Below are positions 1-7,334 of a stretch of 10,000 nucleotides of DNA, piece after piece. The stretch covers positions 1 to 10,000 of the forward strand of contig NZ_JAIWOI010000049.1 in the NCBI RefSeq assembly GCF_020217005.1, in the 5' to 3' direction. The notes under the pieces are model-generated. The model was not told the origin of the DNA. It did not search any database and saw only the letters and a program-made list of their open reading frames with translations. The DNA is from Rheinheimera sp. (lineage in GTDB: Bacteria; Pseudomonadota; Gammaproteobacteria; Enterobacterales; Alteromonadaceae). Position 1 is the first letter of the stretch. Every line of letters starts with the position of its first letter. The translations under genes were made by a program, and so were the position numbers.

Positions 1-551
1 TCCAGATTGGGGTGTAACCCATCTGCTTGCATCCATTGCTGTTTTAACGCTATGGTCTCCATAAAGAAAGGCCACAGAGGTATGTGCTGTTCTTTGGCAA
101 TCTTTGGATATAGATCAGTGAATAATTTGGTGTAACGTGGACCATAGTTTGGTGGGATACGTATTTGCATTAACACAGCCTTACTTTGTTGCTGTTTTAT
201 GTGCGTCACCATTGCATGGAGATTGCTTTCAAGCTGGGGCACGGGAAAACCACGCAGGCCATCGTTGGCGCCAAGTTCAATCAGCACGTAATCGGGTTTG
301 TGCTGTTCGAGCAGGGCCGGTAAACGTGCCAGACCACCACCGGAGGTTTCACCGCTGATACTGGCGTTGATCAGTGTCCAGCTACTGTCCTGCTGGTCTA
401 GTTTTTGTTGAAGTAGTTGAACCCAACTTTGTTGTTGGCTTAACCCATAACCGGCGCTCAGACTATCGCCCAAAATTAACAGCGTTTTGGCTTGTACCGC
501 AGCTGCGGTCAACGACAATGCCAAAAGCATAACGTAGAACATTCGAATCAT
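1..551 (-). CDS. tesA: TesA-like periplasmic GDSL thioesterase/arylesterase (3' end outside window)
   Basis: Multifunctional SGNH/GDSL hydrolase (acyl-CoA thioesterase I / lysophospholipase L1 family), expected to cleave acyl esters or thioesters in the periplasm. The visible 183 residues begin with a signal peptide (MIRMFYVMLLALSLTAAAVQA, cut near residue 21). Then come block I LILGDS with nucleophile Ser30, block II SGET with Gly67, block III GAND with Asn97, and block V DGLHPN with the Asp177/His180 pair. All SGNH catalytic positions are therefore present. Only the extreme C-terminus runs off the left edge. I chose the ATG at 551 over the one at 542: an AGGTG lies 5 bases upstream of it, and the added Ile-Arg gives the signal peptide its positive N-region. 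It is divergent from ybbA, the arrangement also found in E. coli, and the two start codons overlap. Family assignment is strong; the physiological substrate is not shown by sequence. Confidence 0.95.
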   Translation of the reverse strand, partial: MIRMFYVMLLALSLTAAAVQAKTLLILGDSLSAGYGLSQQQSWVQLLQQKLDQQDSSWTLINASISGETSGGGLARLPALLEQHKPDYVLIELGANDGLRGFPVPQLESNLHAMVTHIKQQQSKAVLMQIRIPPNYGPRYTKLFTDLYPKIAKEQHIPLWPFFMETIALKQQWMQADGLHPNL

Positions 552-1266
552 GAAAACACCTATACCTCATATTGTTGCCAAAGATGTTGTAAAAACAGTT
601 CAGCTTACCGAATCTGAGCTTACCATACTGCAAGATATCCACCTGACTATCAATCAGGGCGCGACAGTCGCCATTGTAGGGGCTTCCGGCTCAGGTAAGT
701 CTACCCTATTAGGGATATTGGCTGGTTTGGATCAGGCCTCATCCGGTGAAGTTTATCTGGCCGGTCAACCATTACATCAACTAAGTGAAGACCAAAGGGC
801 AGAATTAAGGGCTAGATCTGTTGGTTTTGTATTTCAGTCATTTTTGTTGTTACCCAGTCTGACTGCTTTGGAGAATGTGACTTTGCCAGCTGAACTTGCC
901 GGCATGCCCGATGCACGGGTCCGGGGCTTGGAATTACTGGCTCAGGTTGGATTAAGCCACAGAGCTGATTTTTTTCCAAATCAAATGAGTGGTGGTGAGC
1001 AACAGAGGGTCGCTATAGCCAGGGCTTTTATCACTAAACCTGCGGTACTTTTTGCCGACGAGCCTTCCGCTAACCTGGACAGCGCCACAGGCGAAAAAAT
1101 TGAGGATTTGTTATTTGAACTGAATGAACAACAGGGCACGACCTTAATATTAGTGACACACAATCATGAACTGGCGCAGCGCTGTCAATACAGATACCTG
1201 ATGCACGCAGGCCATCTTGCCGCTGAGCAACCAAAGGCTACAGAGGATAAGCGTCATGTGGGGTAA
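550..1266 (+). CDS. ybbA: YbbA-like ABC transporter ATPase
   Basis: ATP-binding subunit of a LolD/MacB-class ABC system, expected to sit on the cytoplasmic face and drive the membrane protein encoded next. The 238 residues carry a complete nucleotide-binding domain: Walker A GASGSGKST (44-52), Q-loop Gln96 in VFQSF, signature MSGGEQQ (146-152, Met instead of the usual Leu), Walker B VLFADEP with Asp170/Glu171, and switch His204 in LVTHN. Length and sequence match E. coli YbbA closely. The start at 550 fits the family N-terminus, but I see no clear Shine-Dalgarno before it. Its leader and promoter must lie inside the tesA coding region. The end overlaps ybbP by 11 bases, which implies coupled translation. 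The transported substrate of YbbAP is not settled; the linkage to TesA suggests lipid or ester export, which is inference. Confidence 0.95.
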   Translation: MKTPIPHIVAKDVVKTVQLTESELTILQDIHLTINQGATVAIVGASGSGKSTLLGILAGLDQASSGEVYLAGQPLHQLSEDQRAELRARSVGFVFQSFLLLPSLTALENVTLPAELAGMPDARVRGLELLAQVGLSHRADFFPNQMSGGEQQRVAIARAFITKPAVLFADEPSANLDSATGEKIEDLLFELNEQQGTTLILVTHNHELAQRCQYRYLMHAGHLAAEQPKATEDKRHVG

Positions 1267-3736
1267 AATAGCCTGGCGTTTGTTCTGGCGCGAATTAAGC
1301 AGGGGAGAGTTATGGGTTATTGCTTTTTCGCTTTTTCTTGCTGTGTTAACAGTGGTGAGCTTGTCTGGTATTACTGAGTCTGTGCGTTCAGCTTTGTTTC
1401 AGCGCAGTGCCAACTTTGTCGCAGCGGATCTGATCCTGCGCTCCAGCGTGGCTTTTAACGAACAGGTGCAGCAACAGGCCGATCAACTTGAACTGCAATC
1501 TGCGCGTCAGGTGCAGTTTAATTCTATGGTATTTGCCAAAGACCTGATGCAGTTGGTTTCTATCAAGGCTGTCTCTGCAGAATATCCGCTGAGGGGCCAG
1601 CTAAAATTAAGTTCCTCTGTGGCAGACCCGACAAAAACAGCCTCATTGCAACAAGGCCAGTTGTATCTTGAGAACCGTTTGTTTAGCTTACTGAATATTA
1701 AAGTTGGTGACAGTATTGAGCTGGGAGAAAAGGAATTCATTGCTGCGGGTGTCATAGTGGAGGAACCTGATGCTCCGCTTTCGGTATTTGGCAGCTCACC
1801 CCGTATTTTAATGCAGCTGGAAGATGTTAATGCTACAGGCATTATTCAACCGGGCAGCCGCATCAGTTATCGCTTAATGTTTGCAGGAGCGCAGCAACAG
1901 CTTGGGCTTCTGGAAACTCAAACCAAAGAACTTCTTGGTCCTCAGGACAGATGGCAGAAAATGGATAGAGAATCCGCCATAGGAGGCGCTCTGGACAGGT
2001 CTGAACGCTTTTTGTTGTTATCCGGACTTCTGGGTATAGTTCTGGCAGCTTGTGCCGCTGCAGTGGCTGCAAATCGTTATAGTCAGCGTCACGCCCGCTC
2101 TGTTGCTGTGATGAAAGCTTTAGGGGCTACCACCAGCTTAAGCAGAAAGATTTATGGCAGTCATTTGCTTTTCGTGGTGATTTTCAGCGTAGGTTTTGGT
2201 TTGATAGCCGGGCAGCTGTTGGTGTTGTTAAGTCAGTGGGGGGTTGCGTTCTGGATGCCAGAGTATCTGGCAGAATTCAGCGTCCGGCCTTTGGCTCTGG
2301 GTATGTTAACTGCTGCTATCTGTGCATTATTGTTCTCTGCCCGGCCTTTATGGCGTCTTGCTGCCGTGCCTGCACTGAATGTGCTCAGGGAAAAGCCAGA
2401 CCAGGTTAAATTCGATGTTGTGCATCTGGCCAGTGGCTCAGTGGCCATCTGGTTATTGATGTGGCTTTTTAGTGGCGACATTTGGATCAGCAGTTGGTTG
2501 TTTGCTTTGTGTCTGCTGTTTGCGGCTTTGCTCATGGGATTCGCGGCCTTACTGGTTCGGATAGCAAAACCTATGACGGCAGGCCAAAGCAGCGCATTGA
2601 AGCTGGCACTGGCGAATTTACGCCGCAGGTTATGGCCTAACGCATTTCAGTTGATCACTTTTAGCCTGGCTTTGTTCTTATCTTTATTGCTGTATTTTTT
2701 ACGCTCTGAGTTGCTCGATCAGTGGCAGCAACAGGTACCGCAAGGAGCACCTAACCAGTTTTTGGTTAATTTAACGGACCAGGATAAAACAGCATTGCAG
2801 CAATTGGCGAAGGCGCATCAGCTGAGATTAACAGAGTTTTATCCTATGGTGAGCGGCAGGGTATTGGCTGTTAATGGTGAGAATTTCGCTGATGAGGCGA
2901 CAAAAGAAAAGCCTGAACAACGACAGGGCGTAGGGCGTGAACTGAATTTAACCTGGTTAAATCACTTGCCTGACAATAACAAGTTAGAAAGTGGACAATG
3001 GTTTAGTACCGATACCAAAGCTGAAGTGTCGGTCGAATCTCAACTTGCTGAAAGGTTGCAACTGAAGCTGGGTGACCAATTACAGTTTTCTGTTGGTGGT
3101 CAGTTGTTTGAAGCGAAAATCAGTAGTATTCGTAAAGTAGACTGGAACAGCTTACAGCCGAATTTTTATATGGTGTTGTCACCCGATCTGATGCAAGGCT
3201 TTCCAGCTACTTATATCACGGCTTTTTATCTGGATATGTCAGAACAGGAATTGTTAAATCAGATAGTCCGGCAATTTCCGACTGTCAGTCTGATCTCAGT
3301 CGATACCATCTTAAAACAAGTGAATGACATTATTGCTCAGGTGTCTGTCGCTTTAACCTTTATCCTACTCCTGGTGTTTGCTTCTGCAGTGCTGGTTCTG
3401 GTGGCGCAGGTACAGGCTACGTTAGAACAAAGGGAGCAGGAGCTGGCAATTTTGCGCACTCTGGGGGCGAAATCAACCTTCCTGAAGGCTGCTTTGTTGT
3501 ATGAGTTTGCGGCCTTAGGTGCTTTGGCAGGTCTATTTGCAACTTTACTGGCTGAAGTGCTGCTGGCTGCAGTGCAGCAGCAGTTTTTTGACTTGCCTTA
3601 TAGCCCACACTGGAATTTATGGTGGTTGGGGCCAGTAACTGGTGTGGTATTAGTTACTACCTTAGGAGCCTGGCAGGTCAGGGGGTTGTTGAAGATGTCT
3701 GGTAGTACATTACTTAGAAGAGCCCTTCAGAATTGA
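1256..3736 (+). CDS. ybbP: YbbP-like FtsX-family ABC permease
   Basis: Large inner-membrane permease partner of YbbA, 826 residues from the start I prefer. Order of parts: cytoplasmic amphipathic start (MWGKIAWRLFWRE), TM1 about 20-39, a first periplasmic domain about 40-250, a first FtsX-like core about 252-365 with the coupling motif VMKALGA (about 286-292), two to three further hydrophobic segments about 394-440, TM about 463-482, a second periplasmic domain about 485-695, and a final FtsX core about 697-808 with ILRTLGA (about 733-739). I count about ten membrane spans. This duplicated FtsX layout and phrases such as RELNLTW and RKVDW match E. coli YbbP (804 aa). A longer frame opens at 1217, but the ATG at 1256 has AGAGG 9 bases upstream and matches the family N-terminus. 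It ends in a hairpin shared with convergent yfcH. Probable function is extraction or export of an envelope molecule; the substrate is unknown. Confidence 0.94.
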   Translation: MWGKIAWRLFWRELSRGELWVIAFSLFLAVLTVVSLSGITESVRSALFQRSANFVAADLILRSSVAFNEQVQQQADQLELQSARQVQFNSMVFAKDLMQLVSIKAVSAEYPLRGQLKLSSSVADPTKTASLQQGQLYLENRLFSLLNIKVGDSIELGEKEFIAAGVIVEEPDAPLSVFGSSPRILMQLEDVNATGIIQPGSRISYRLMFAGAQQQLGLLETQTKELLGPQDRWQKMDRESAIGGALDRSERFLLLSGLLGIVLAACAAAVAANRYSQRHARSVAVMKALGATTSLSRKIYGSHLLFVVIFSVGFGLIAGQLLVLLSQWGVAFWMPEYLAEFSVRPLALGMLTAAICALLFSARPLWRLAAVPALNVLREKPDQVKFDVVHLASGSVAIWLLMWLFSGDIWISSWLFALCLLFAALLMGFAALLVRIAKPMTAGQSSALKLALANLRRRLWPNAFQLITFSLALFLSLLLYFLRSELLDQWQQQVPQGAPNQFLVNLTDQDKTALQQLAKAHQLRLTEFYPMVSGRVLAVNGENFADEATKEKPEQRQGVGRELNLTWLNHLPDNNKLESGQWFSTDTKAEVSVESQLAERLQLKLGDQLQFSVGGQLFEAKISSIRKVDWNSLQPNFYMVLSPDLMQGFPATYITAFYLDMSEQELLNQIVRQFPTVSLISVDTILKQVNDIIAQVSVALTFILLLVFASAVLVLVAQVQATLEQREQELAILRTLGAKSTFLKAALLYEFAALGALAGLFATLLAEVLLAAVQQQFFDLPYSPHWNLWWLGPVTGVVLVTTLGAWQVRGLLKMSGSTLLRRALQN

Positions 3737-3741
3737 AGGGC
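3722..3741. terminator. Bidirectional hairpin holding both stop codons (ybbP/yfcH)
   Basis: A perfect 8-base inverted repeat, GCCCTTCA (3722-3729) and TGAAGGGC (3734-3741), with a GAAT loop. The ybbP TGA (3734-3736) lies in the right arm and the yfcH stop (3729-3727 on the minus strand) in the left arm, so the genes overlap by 10 bases inside the stem. The T-tract after the stem is short on both strands (ATTTAA rightward, TTCTAA leftward), so termination may be inefficient. It reads as a bidirectional terminator or 3'-end-protecting stem. Confidence 0.6.
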
Positions 3742-4620
3742 ATTTAAGGCCTCTTTGAGTTTAGGATAGTGGAACTGAAAACCACTATCCAGTAGGCGTT
3801 TAGGTTGCACATTCTGACCAAATAGCAACAGGTCTGCCATCTCACCAAAAGCCAGACGTAAAATAAAAGCCGGCACTGTAAAAGGTGCCTTTTTACCAAA
3901 ACGCTCGGCTAACAGCTGGCTAAAGTCTTTGTTGCTGACAGGGCGTGGTGCTGTAGCATTAAAAGGCCCGCTCAAATCATCATGTAACAATAAGAATTCA
4001 ATTAGGTTCACCATATCTTCAATATGGATCCAGGACATAAATTGCTGGCCATCTGCTATAGGTCCACCTAAGCCAAACTTAAACAAGGGCAGCATCTTGC
4101 TAAGAGCTCCACCTTTGTTACTAAGCACTATGCCGGTGCGTAACAGACAAACCCTTGTTTTTTCGCCTGCGGCGCGCTGTGCCAAATTTTCCCAGCGGGC
4201 ACAAATGTCGTGGCTGAACTCGGGATAAAAAGATTTATAATCTTCGGTCACTACTGTATCGCCCTGGCGGCCATAAAAACCTATGGCAGAGCCGCTAAGC
4301 AATACCTTAGGCGGGGTAGGGCATTGTTGAATTTTCTCTGCCAGAGCTTCAGTGATCTGCCAGCGGCTTTGGCAAATTTTTTCTTTTTGACTTTCGGTCC
4401 AGCGTCTGTCCGCTATTGGCTCGCCAGCCAGATTGATCACAGCGTCAATCTGATTAAGGTCGAATTGCTCAAGAGATTCCTGATAGTTGGCATCTATAGC
4501 CAGAGTTTGTCTGGCTCTGACCGCTGAGCGACTGAGAATATGTAACTGATGTTGCCCTTGCCATTTCGCAACTAGAGCCCGCCCGATCAAGCCTGTTGCG
4601 CCTGTGATCAAAATGTTCAT
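3727..4620 (-). CDS. yfcH: YfcH-type SDR epimerase (TIGR01777 family)
   Basis: NAD(P)-binding protein of the extended short-chain dehydrogenase/epimerase group, 297 residues, the same length as E. coli YfcH. The Rossmann entry GATGLIG (7-13) opens the protein. Then come the family phrases INLAGEPIADRRW (about 83-95) and GSAIGFYG (about 110-117, the Tyr-containing active-site region), CLLRTGIVLS, and GPIADGQQFMSWIHIEDM in the middle. A C-terminal DUF1731 tail (about 245-293) contains PKRLLDSGF. The start is well supported: GGAG lies 6 bases before the ATG. It is separated from the upstream phoPQ-like operon on the same strand by only 68 bases, so read-through is possible, but a TATACT -10-like hexamer lies in that gap. 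The reaction and substrate of this family are not established; family membership is secure. Confidence 0.93.
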   Translation of the reverse strand: MNILITGATGLIGRALVAKWQGQHQLHILSRSAVRARQTLAIDANYQESLEQFDLNQIDAVINLAGEPIADRRWTESQKEKICQSRWQITEALAEKIQQCPTPPKVLLSGSAIGFYGRQGDTVVTEDYKSFYPEFSHDICARWENLAQRAAGEKTRVCLLRTGIVLSNKGGALSKMLPLFKFGLGGPIADGQQFMSWIHIEDMVNLIEFLLLHDDLSGPFNATAPRPVSNKDFSQLLAERFGKKAPFTVPAFILRLAFGEMADLLLFGQNVQPKRLLDSGFQFHYPKLKEALNALQF

Positions 4621-4688
4621 TTAAAACTCCGTTAGCCAAGTGCTGAATTTACCCAAGTATAAGAGTTTTAATACGGCTCTGTGTGCAA
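4621..4688 (-). promoter_or_regulatory. Short leader with possible yfcH promoter and 9-base inverted repeat
   Basis: Reading leftward, TATACT (4661-4656) is a five-of-six match to a sigma70 -10 box, 35 bases before the yfcH ATG. No good -35 lies 16-18 bases upstream, so the promoter call is tentative. The arms TTAAAACTC (4621-4629) and GAGTTTTAA (4663-4671) form a perfect 9-base inverted repeat around it, and the inner arm overlaps the yfcH Shine-Dalgarno. No strong terminator for the upstream operon is visible; AGAG/CTCT (4662-4680) would be only a 4-base stem. Confidence 0.35.
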
Positions 4689-5078
4689 TCAGGGTTCAGT
4701 GCGAATTTGTTTTAAAAATTCGACGCGTTGTTTCAGATGAAGTAGCTGACATTCTTTGTATAAAACACCAGCTGCATCTGTGTCCGGCAGCTGGCCTATA
4801 AACTGCCAGCGACAGTCTTGTTCGACATAAGTATTAAAACTTTGACGTGCTTTATTAAACATCTTCAGACCATCTTTACGGCCTGTGCTATTTGCCTGTT
4901 CTTCCAGTAAGAACTGGTGGTTATTCTCCCAACTTGTCAGTTCTCTGCGACTTTGCTCCAGTTTTTGATCCAGACATTGCATATAGTCTGTTTTGTTTAA
5001 TTTCGTCTGATCACAAGCTTGCTGCGCAGTAAGCTGGAACGCGCATAGTAAACCCATCAAGGCTAGTAGTTTATTCAT
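4689..5078 (-). CDS. Secreted LprI/DUF1311-like small protein in the phoPQ-like operon
   Basis: A 129-residue protein with an N-terminal signal peptide (MNKLLALMGLLCAFQLTA, probable cut after residue 18 or 21). The mature part has four cysteines (C22, C35, C89, C110), enough for two disulfides. The spacing ACDQ...MQCLDQKLEQSRREL resembles the LprI/DUF1311 N-terminal family, some members of which inhibit lysozyme. That activity is known for the family and is not shown here. The residue before C22 does not make a proper lipobox, so a soluble periplasmic protein is more likely than a lipoprotein. The ATG overlaps the kinase stop as ATGA, with AGG 6 bases upstream, so translation is almost certainly coupled to the sensor kinase. 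That points to a role with the two-component system, either as a periplasmic modulator or as a co-expressed envelope-protection product. Family call moderate, secretion confident. Confidence 0.75.
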   Translation of the reverse strand: MNKLLALMGLLCAFQLTAQQACDQTKLNKTDYMQCLDQKLEQSRRELTSWENNHQFLLEEQANSTGRKDGLKMFNKARQSFNTYVEQDCRWQFIGQLPDTDAAGVLYKECQLLHLKQRVEFLKQIRTEP

Positions 5079-6397
5079 TTAATACCTGGCTCCGGAAAAC
5101 GTATTACGAAACGGGCACCACCCAAAGGACTTTGAGAAACCTGTAACTCACCTGAATAGGACTTTACCAGTTCGGAGACAATAGAAAGTCCCACACCATG
5201 TCCTTCTTTGTAAGTATCTAAGCGGGTTCCGCGCTGAAACAACTCATCTCTTTTATCTTGTGGAATGCCTGGTCCATCATCTTCGATGTCTAATTGCAAA
5301 GGTTTTCCAAAGGCACTGATTTTAACCTTGCAGCTACAGGCTTTGCAGGCGTTATCAAGCAGGTTCCCTAAAATCTCCATTAAATCTGTTTCATCGCCAC
5401 GGAATACTACCTGTTCAGTACAATGAATTTCTATAACACAACCTTTGTCTCTGTAGATTTTACTGAGCGCTTGTTCAAGTTTTGCGATTAAAGGTTTAAC
5501 TTTGATTTGTTTATGCCACAGGTCTTGCCCAGAACTTGCCGCTCTTTTGAGCTGATGTTCTATCATGCCAGTGATTCGATCCAGTTGTTCACGCAACTCT
5601 GGCTGTTCCGATAGCTTGGAGGTACGAAGTACTGCTATCGGAGTCTTCAGAGCGTGCGCTAAATCGCTTAAATGATGGCGATAACGTTGTTTTTGCCTGT
5701 TTTGATTTGCCAACAGCAAATTTAAATCTTCTTTAATTTTGTTTAGTTCAGCAGGGTAGTCATGTAATAGTTGTTCCTGCTGACCACTTTCCAGCTTATG
5801 AATTTCTTTATCCAAAGAAGTAAGTGGTTTTGTGATCCAATAATAAGCCAGCAAAGTTAAACCTATCAGTACCAAAGCTATGCCGATAAACCACTGACTT
5901 AAGGTTTTGCGGAAAGTTTTCAAAGGTTCTTGCAACAGGTGATCATTTTGCACTACGTGAATAGTCAGCGGCAGTGTGTTATCACCTAAATCAAAGAGTA
6001 CAGAAAAAGATAACACCCAGTATTTTTGTTGGTACTGCTCCATCAGGACGAACTCATGTGAAGCTGGCAATATCTGATGGGTTGGCGGATCAAACTGTTG
6101 ATTAATAGAGGAATCTGATTGCCATAACAACTCGTTTTCACTGGTAATAAAGGCGGTTAGCCCTGAGTCTGGACGATAAAAATCCGGAGGTAGCAAGTTG
6201 TTACTCAGCTCAACTTTGCCATCTTTTGGCTGAACCTCGGCCAGAATGGAATACATATGGACTTCAAGTTTTTGCTCTGTGCTGGTTAACAGCTGGGTAT
6301 AAAAAGCCTGTTCTATGGCGAAAAAAGAGCTGGGCAGCAAAAAGAACAGCAAAAACAGGCTGATGATACCCTGACGAACTTTGAGCGATAACTGCAT
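5075..6397 (-). CDS. PhoQ-like sensor histidine kinase
   Basis: Inner-membrane sensor kinase of 440 residues, expected to phosphorylate the regulator encoded just upstream. TM1 spans about 11-29, the periplasmic sensor about 30-168, TM2 about 169-188, then a HAMP linker about 189-240. The dimerisation domain has the H-box DLAHALKTP with phospho-acceptor His248. The ATPase domain has the N-box NLLDNACK (345-352), G1 DDGPGIP (373-379), and G2 GHGVGLS (399-405). H-box, N-box and the GTRLDT / LGGAR region resemble E. coli PhoQ, but the periplasmic part lacks PhoQ's acidic EDDDD cluster, so the stimulus may differ. Three cysteines cluster at 351, 354 and 356. The ATG directly abuts the regulator's TAA with no strong Shine-Dalgarno, implying coupled translation. 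Kinase identity is certain, orthology to PhoQ only likely, so no symbol is assigned. Confidence 0.93.
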   Translation of the reverse strand: MQLSLKVRQGIISLFLLFFLLPSSFFAIEQAFYTQLLTSTEQKLEVHMYSILAEVQPKDGKVELSNNLLPPDFYRPDSGLTAFITSENELLWQSDSSINQQFDPPTHQILPASHEFVLMEQYQQKYWVLSFSVLFDLGDNTLPLTIHVVQNDHLLQEPLKTFRKTLSQWFIGIALVLIGLTLLAYYWITKPLTSLDKEIHKLESGQQEQLLHDYPAELNKIKEDLNLLLANQNRQKQRYRHHLSDLAHALKTPIAVLRTSKLSEQPELREQLDRITGMIEHQLKRAASSGQDLWHKQIKVKPLIAKLEQALSKIYRDKGCVIEIHCTEQVVFRGDETDLMEILGNLLDNACKACSCKVKISAFGKPLQLDIEDDGPGIPQDKRDELFQRGTRLDTYKEGHGVGLSIVSELVKSYSGELQVSQSPLGGARFVIRFPEPGIK

Positions 6398-7075
6398 TTA
6401 ACTGACAACCATGGTGAACCTATAACCACGGCCACGCAGAGTTTCGATAGGCTTTAATTCACCATCCGGATCAAGTTTTTTTCGTAAACGCAGCACAAAA
6501 ACCTCGATAACATTGCTGTCCAGATCAAAGTCCTGATCGTAAATATGCTCAGTCAATTCAGTTTTCGAAATCACCTTATTTGGGTTGTGCATGAAGTATT
6601 CCAACACTTTGTATTCATAAGCCGTCAGGCTTACTTCACTTTCACCTAACCAAACCTGTTGAGTTCTGCTGTTAAGTTTTATAGGTCCGGAGTGAAGCAT
6701 TGGGTCAGGCTGACCTGCAGCACGGCGGATTAACGCATTGATTCGAGCCAGTAGTTCTTCGGTATGAAAAGGTTTGGTCAGGTAGTCATCTGCTCCTGCG
6801 TCTAAACCTTCAACCTTTTCCTGCCAGCTACCACGTGCTGTTAATACGATCACCGGAGTTTTGATTTCGTTCTGGCGTGCTTTACGAATTAAACTCAGAC
6901 CATCCATTTTTGGCAGACCTATATCAATAATGGCCAGGTCGTAAGGATATTCGCTTAATTTAAACCAGCCATCTGCACCATCCTGCGCCACGTCTACGCT
7001 AAATTGCTGCTGCACTAAATGCTCACGGATTTGCTCCGCCAATAAGGTCTCATCTTCAACAACTAATAAACGCAT
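6398..7075 (-). CDS. PhoP-like OmpR-family response regulator
   Basis: DNA-binding response regulator, 225 residues from the chosen start MRLLVVEDE. The receiver domain (about 1-118) has acidic pocket Glu7/Asp8, phospho-acceptor Asp51 in IIDIGLP, Thr79 in LTA and Lys101 in TKPF. The phrase ARGSWQEKVE closely parallels ARESWQDKVE of E. coli PhoP. The C-terminal winged helix (about 130-222) has LTAYEYKVLEYF, the recognition-helix region SNVIEVFVLRLRKKL and the wing RGRGYRF. A longer frame begins with TTG at 7105, but the ATG at 7075 has AAGGAA 5 bases upstream and matches the family start, so I use it. It is the first gene of the operon and is followed without a gap by its kinase. Role: output regulator, possibly of Mg2+, cationic peptide or envelope stress genes; that regulon is inference from PhoP resemblance. 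Confidence 0.94.
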   Translation of the reverse strand: MRLLVVEDETLLAEQIREHLVQQQFSVDVAQDGADGWFKLSEYPYDLAIIDIGLPKMDGLSLIRKARQNEIKTPVIVLTARGSWQEKVEGLDAGADDYLTKPFHTEELLARINALIRRAAGQPDPMLHSGPIKLNSRTQQVWLGESEVSLTAYEYKVLEYFMHNPNKVISKTELTEHIYDQDFDLDSNVIEVFVLRLRKKLDPDGELKPIETLRGRGYRFTMVVS

Positions 7076-7114
7076 GGGGCTTCCTTTTGAACAATGCAGA
7101 ATCAAAGTGGGGTT

Positions 7115-7143
7115 ATGCTAAAACACTCTGTCGGTTGCGGCAA
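7115..7143 (-). promoter_or_regulatory. Candidate sigma70 promoter of the phoP-like operon
   Basis: On the minus strand TTGCCG (7143-7138) and TAGCAT (7120-7115) are separated by exactly 17 bases. Each matches four of six consensus positions. Transcription would begin near 7108, giving a leader of roughly 33 bases before the ATG at 7075. I looked for two (T/G)GTTTA half sites spaced as in an E. coli PhoP box and did not find a convincing pair, so autoregulation is not evident. Confidence 0.4.
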
Positions 7144-7210
7144 TCCTTAACATAAGACAAAGCGTTGAAAGTGTAGGGGATAGGGACTGAATTGTCGCTG
7201 AATACCCTTC

Positions 7211-7334
7211 CCCGTCGTACTTGACGCTGCAGCTTTGTTGACGGCGAGCTCTCAGCCCGGTCACATAGGTAAACTATGCTTCCGGGTCTTCAAACTCTTG
7301 TCGTCGCGCTGCAACGCCAATTACCTGGGGGATT
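7211..7334. repeat. 124-base hairpin-forming repeat, unit 1
   Basis: First full copy, from CCCGTCGTACTTGACG to the end of CTGGGGGATT. Most of it folds as one long imperfect dyad centred on a GTAAA loop (7269-7273): CATAG 7264-7268 with CTATG 7274-7278; a 3x3 internal loop; CCCGG 7256-7260 with CCGGG 7282-7286; GACGGCGAG 7240-7248 with CTTGTCGTC 7297-7305 (two G-T wobbles); CGCTGCAGC 7225-7233 with GCTGCAACG 7308-7316 (one mismatch). It looks like a noncoding palindromic element of the REP/MITE kind. I do not recognise a named family. Confidence 0.9.

Noticed and set aside
137..358. Plus-strand 73-residue frame opposite tesA
   Set aside because: It lies antisense within a clear tesA with all catalytic motifs, and the translation shows no domain.
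1217..1255. Thirteen-residue extension of YbbP from 1217
   Set aside because: It would overlap ybbA by 50 bases. The ATG at 1256 has AGAGG and matches the known N-terminus.
1507..2535. Three minus-strand frames inside ybbP (1507-1842, 1863-2072, 2233-2535)
   Set aside because: They are shadows of the permease gene with no recognisable motif or ribosome binding site.
3929..4527. Two plus-strand frames opposite yfcH
   Set aside because: They are antisense to a well-conserved epimerase and their translations look random.
7076..7105. Ten-residue N-terminal extension of the PhoP-like regulator from TTG 7105
   Set aside because: The extension is not in the family, while ATG 7075 has AAGGAA at proper spacing.
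7143..7165. PhoP box upstream of the phoP-like gene
   Set aside because: GTCTTA and TGTTAA occur near 7146-7160 on the minus strand, but only 7 bases apart instead of the 11-base period, so the match is not convincing.
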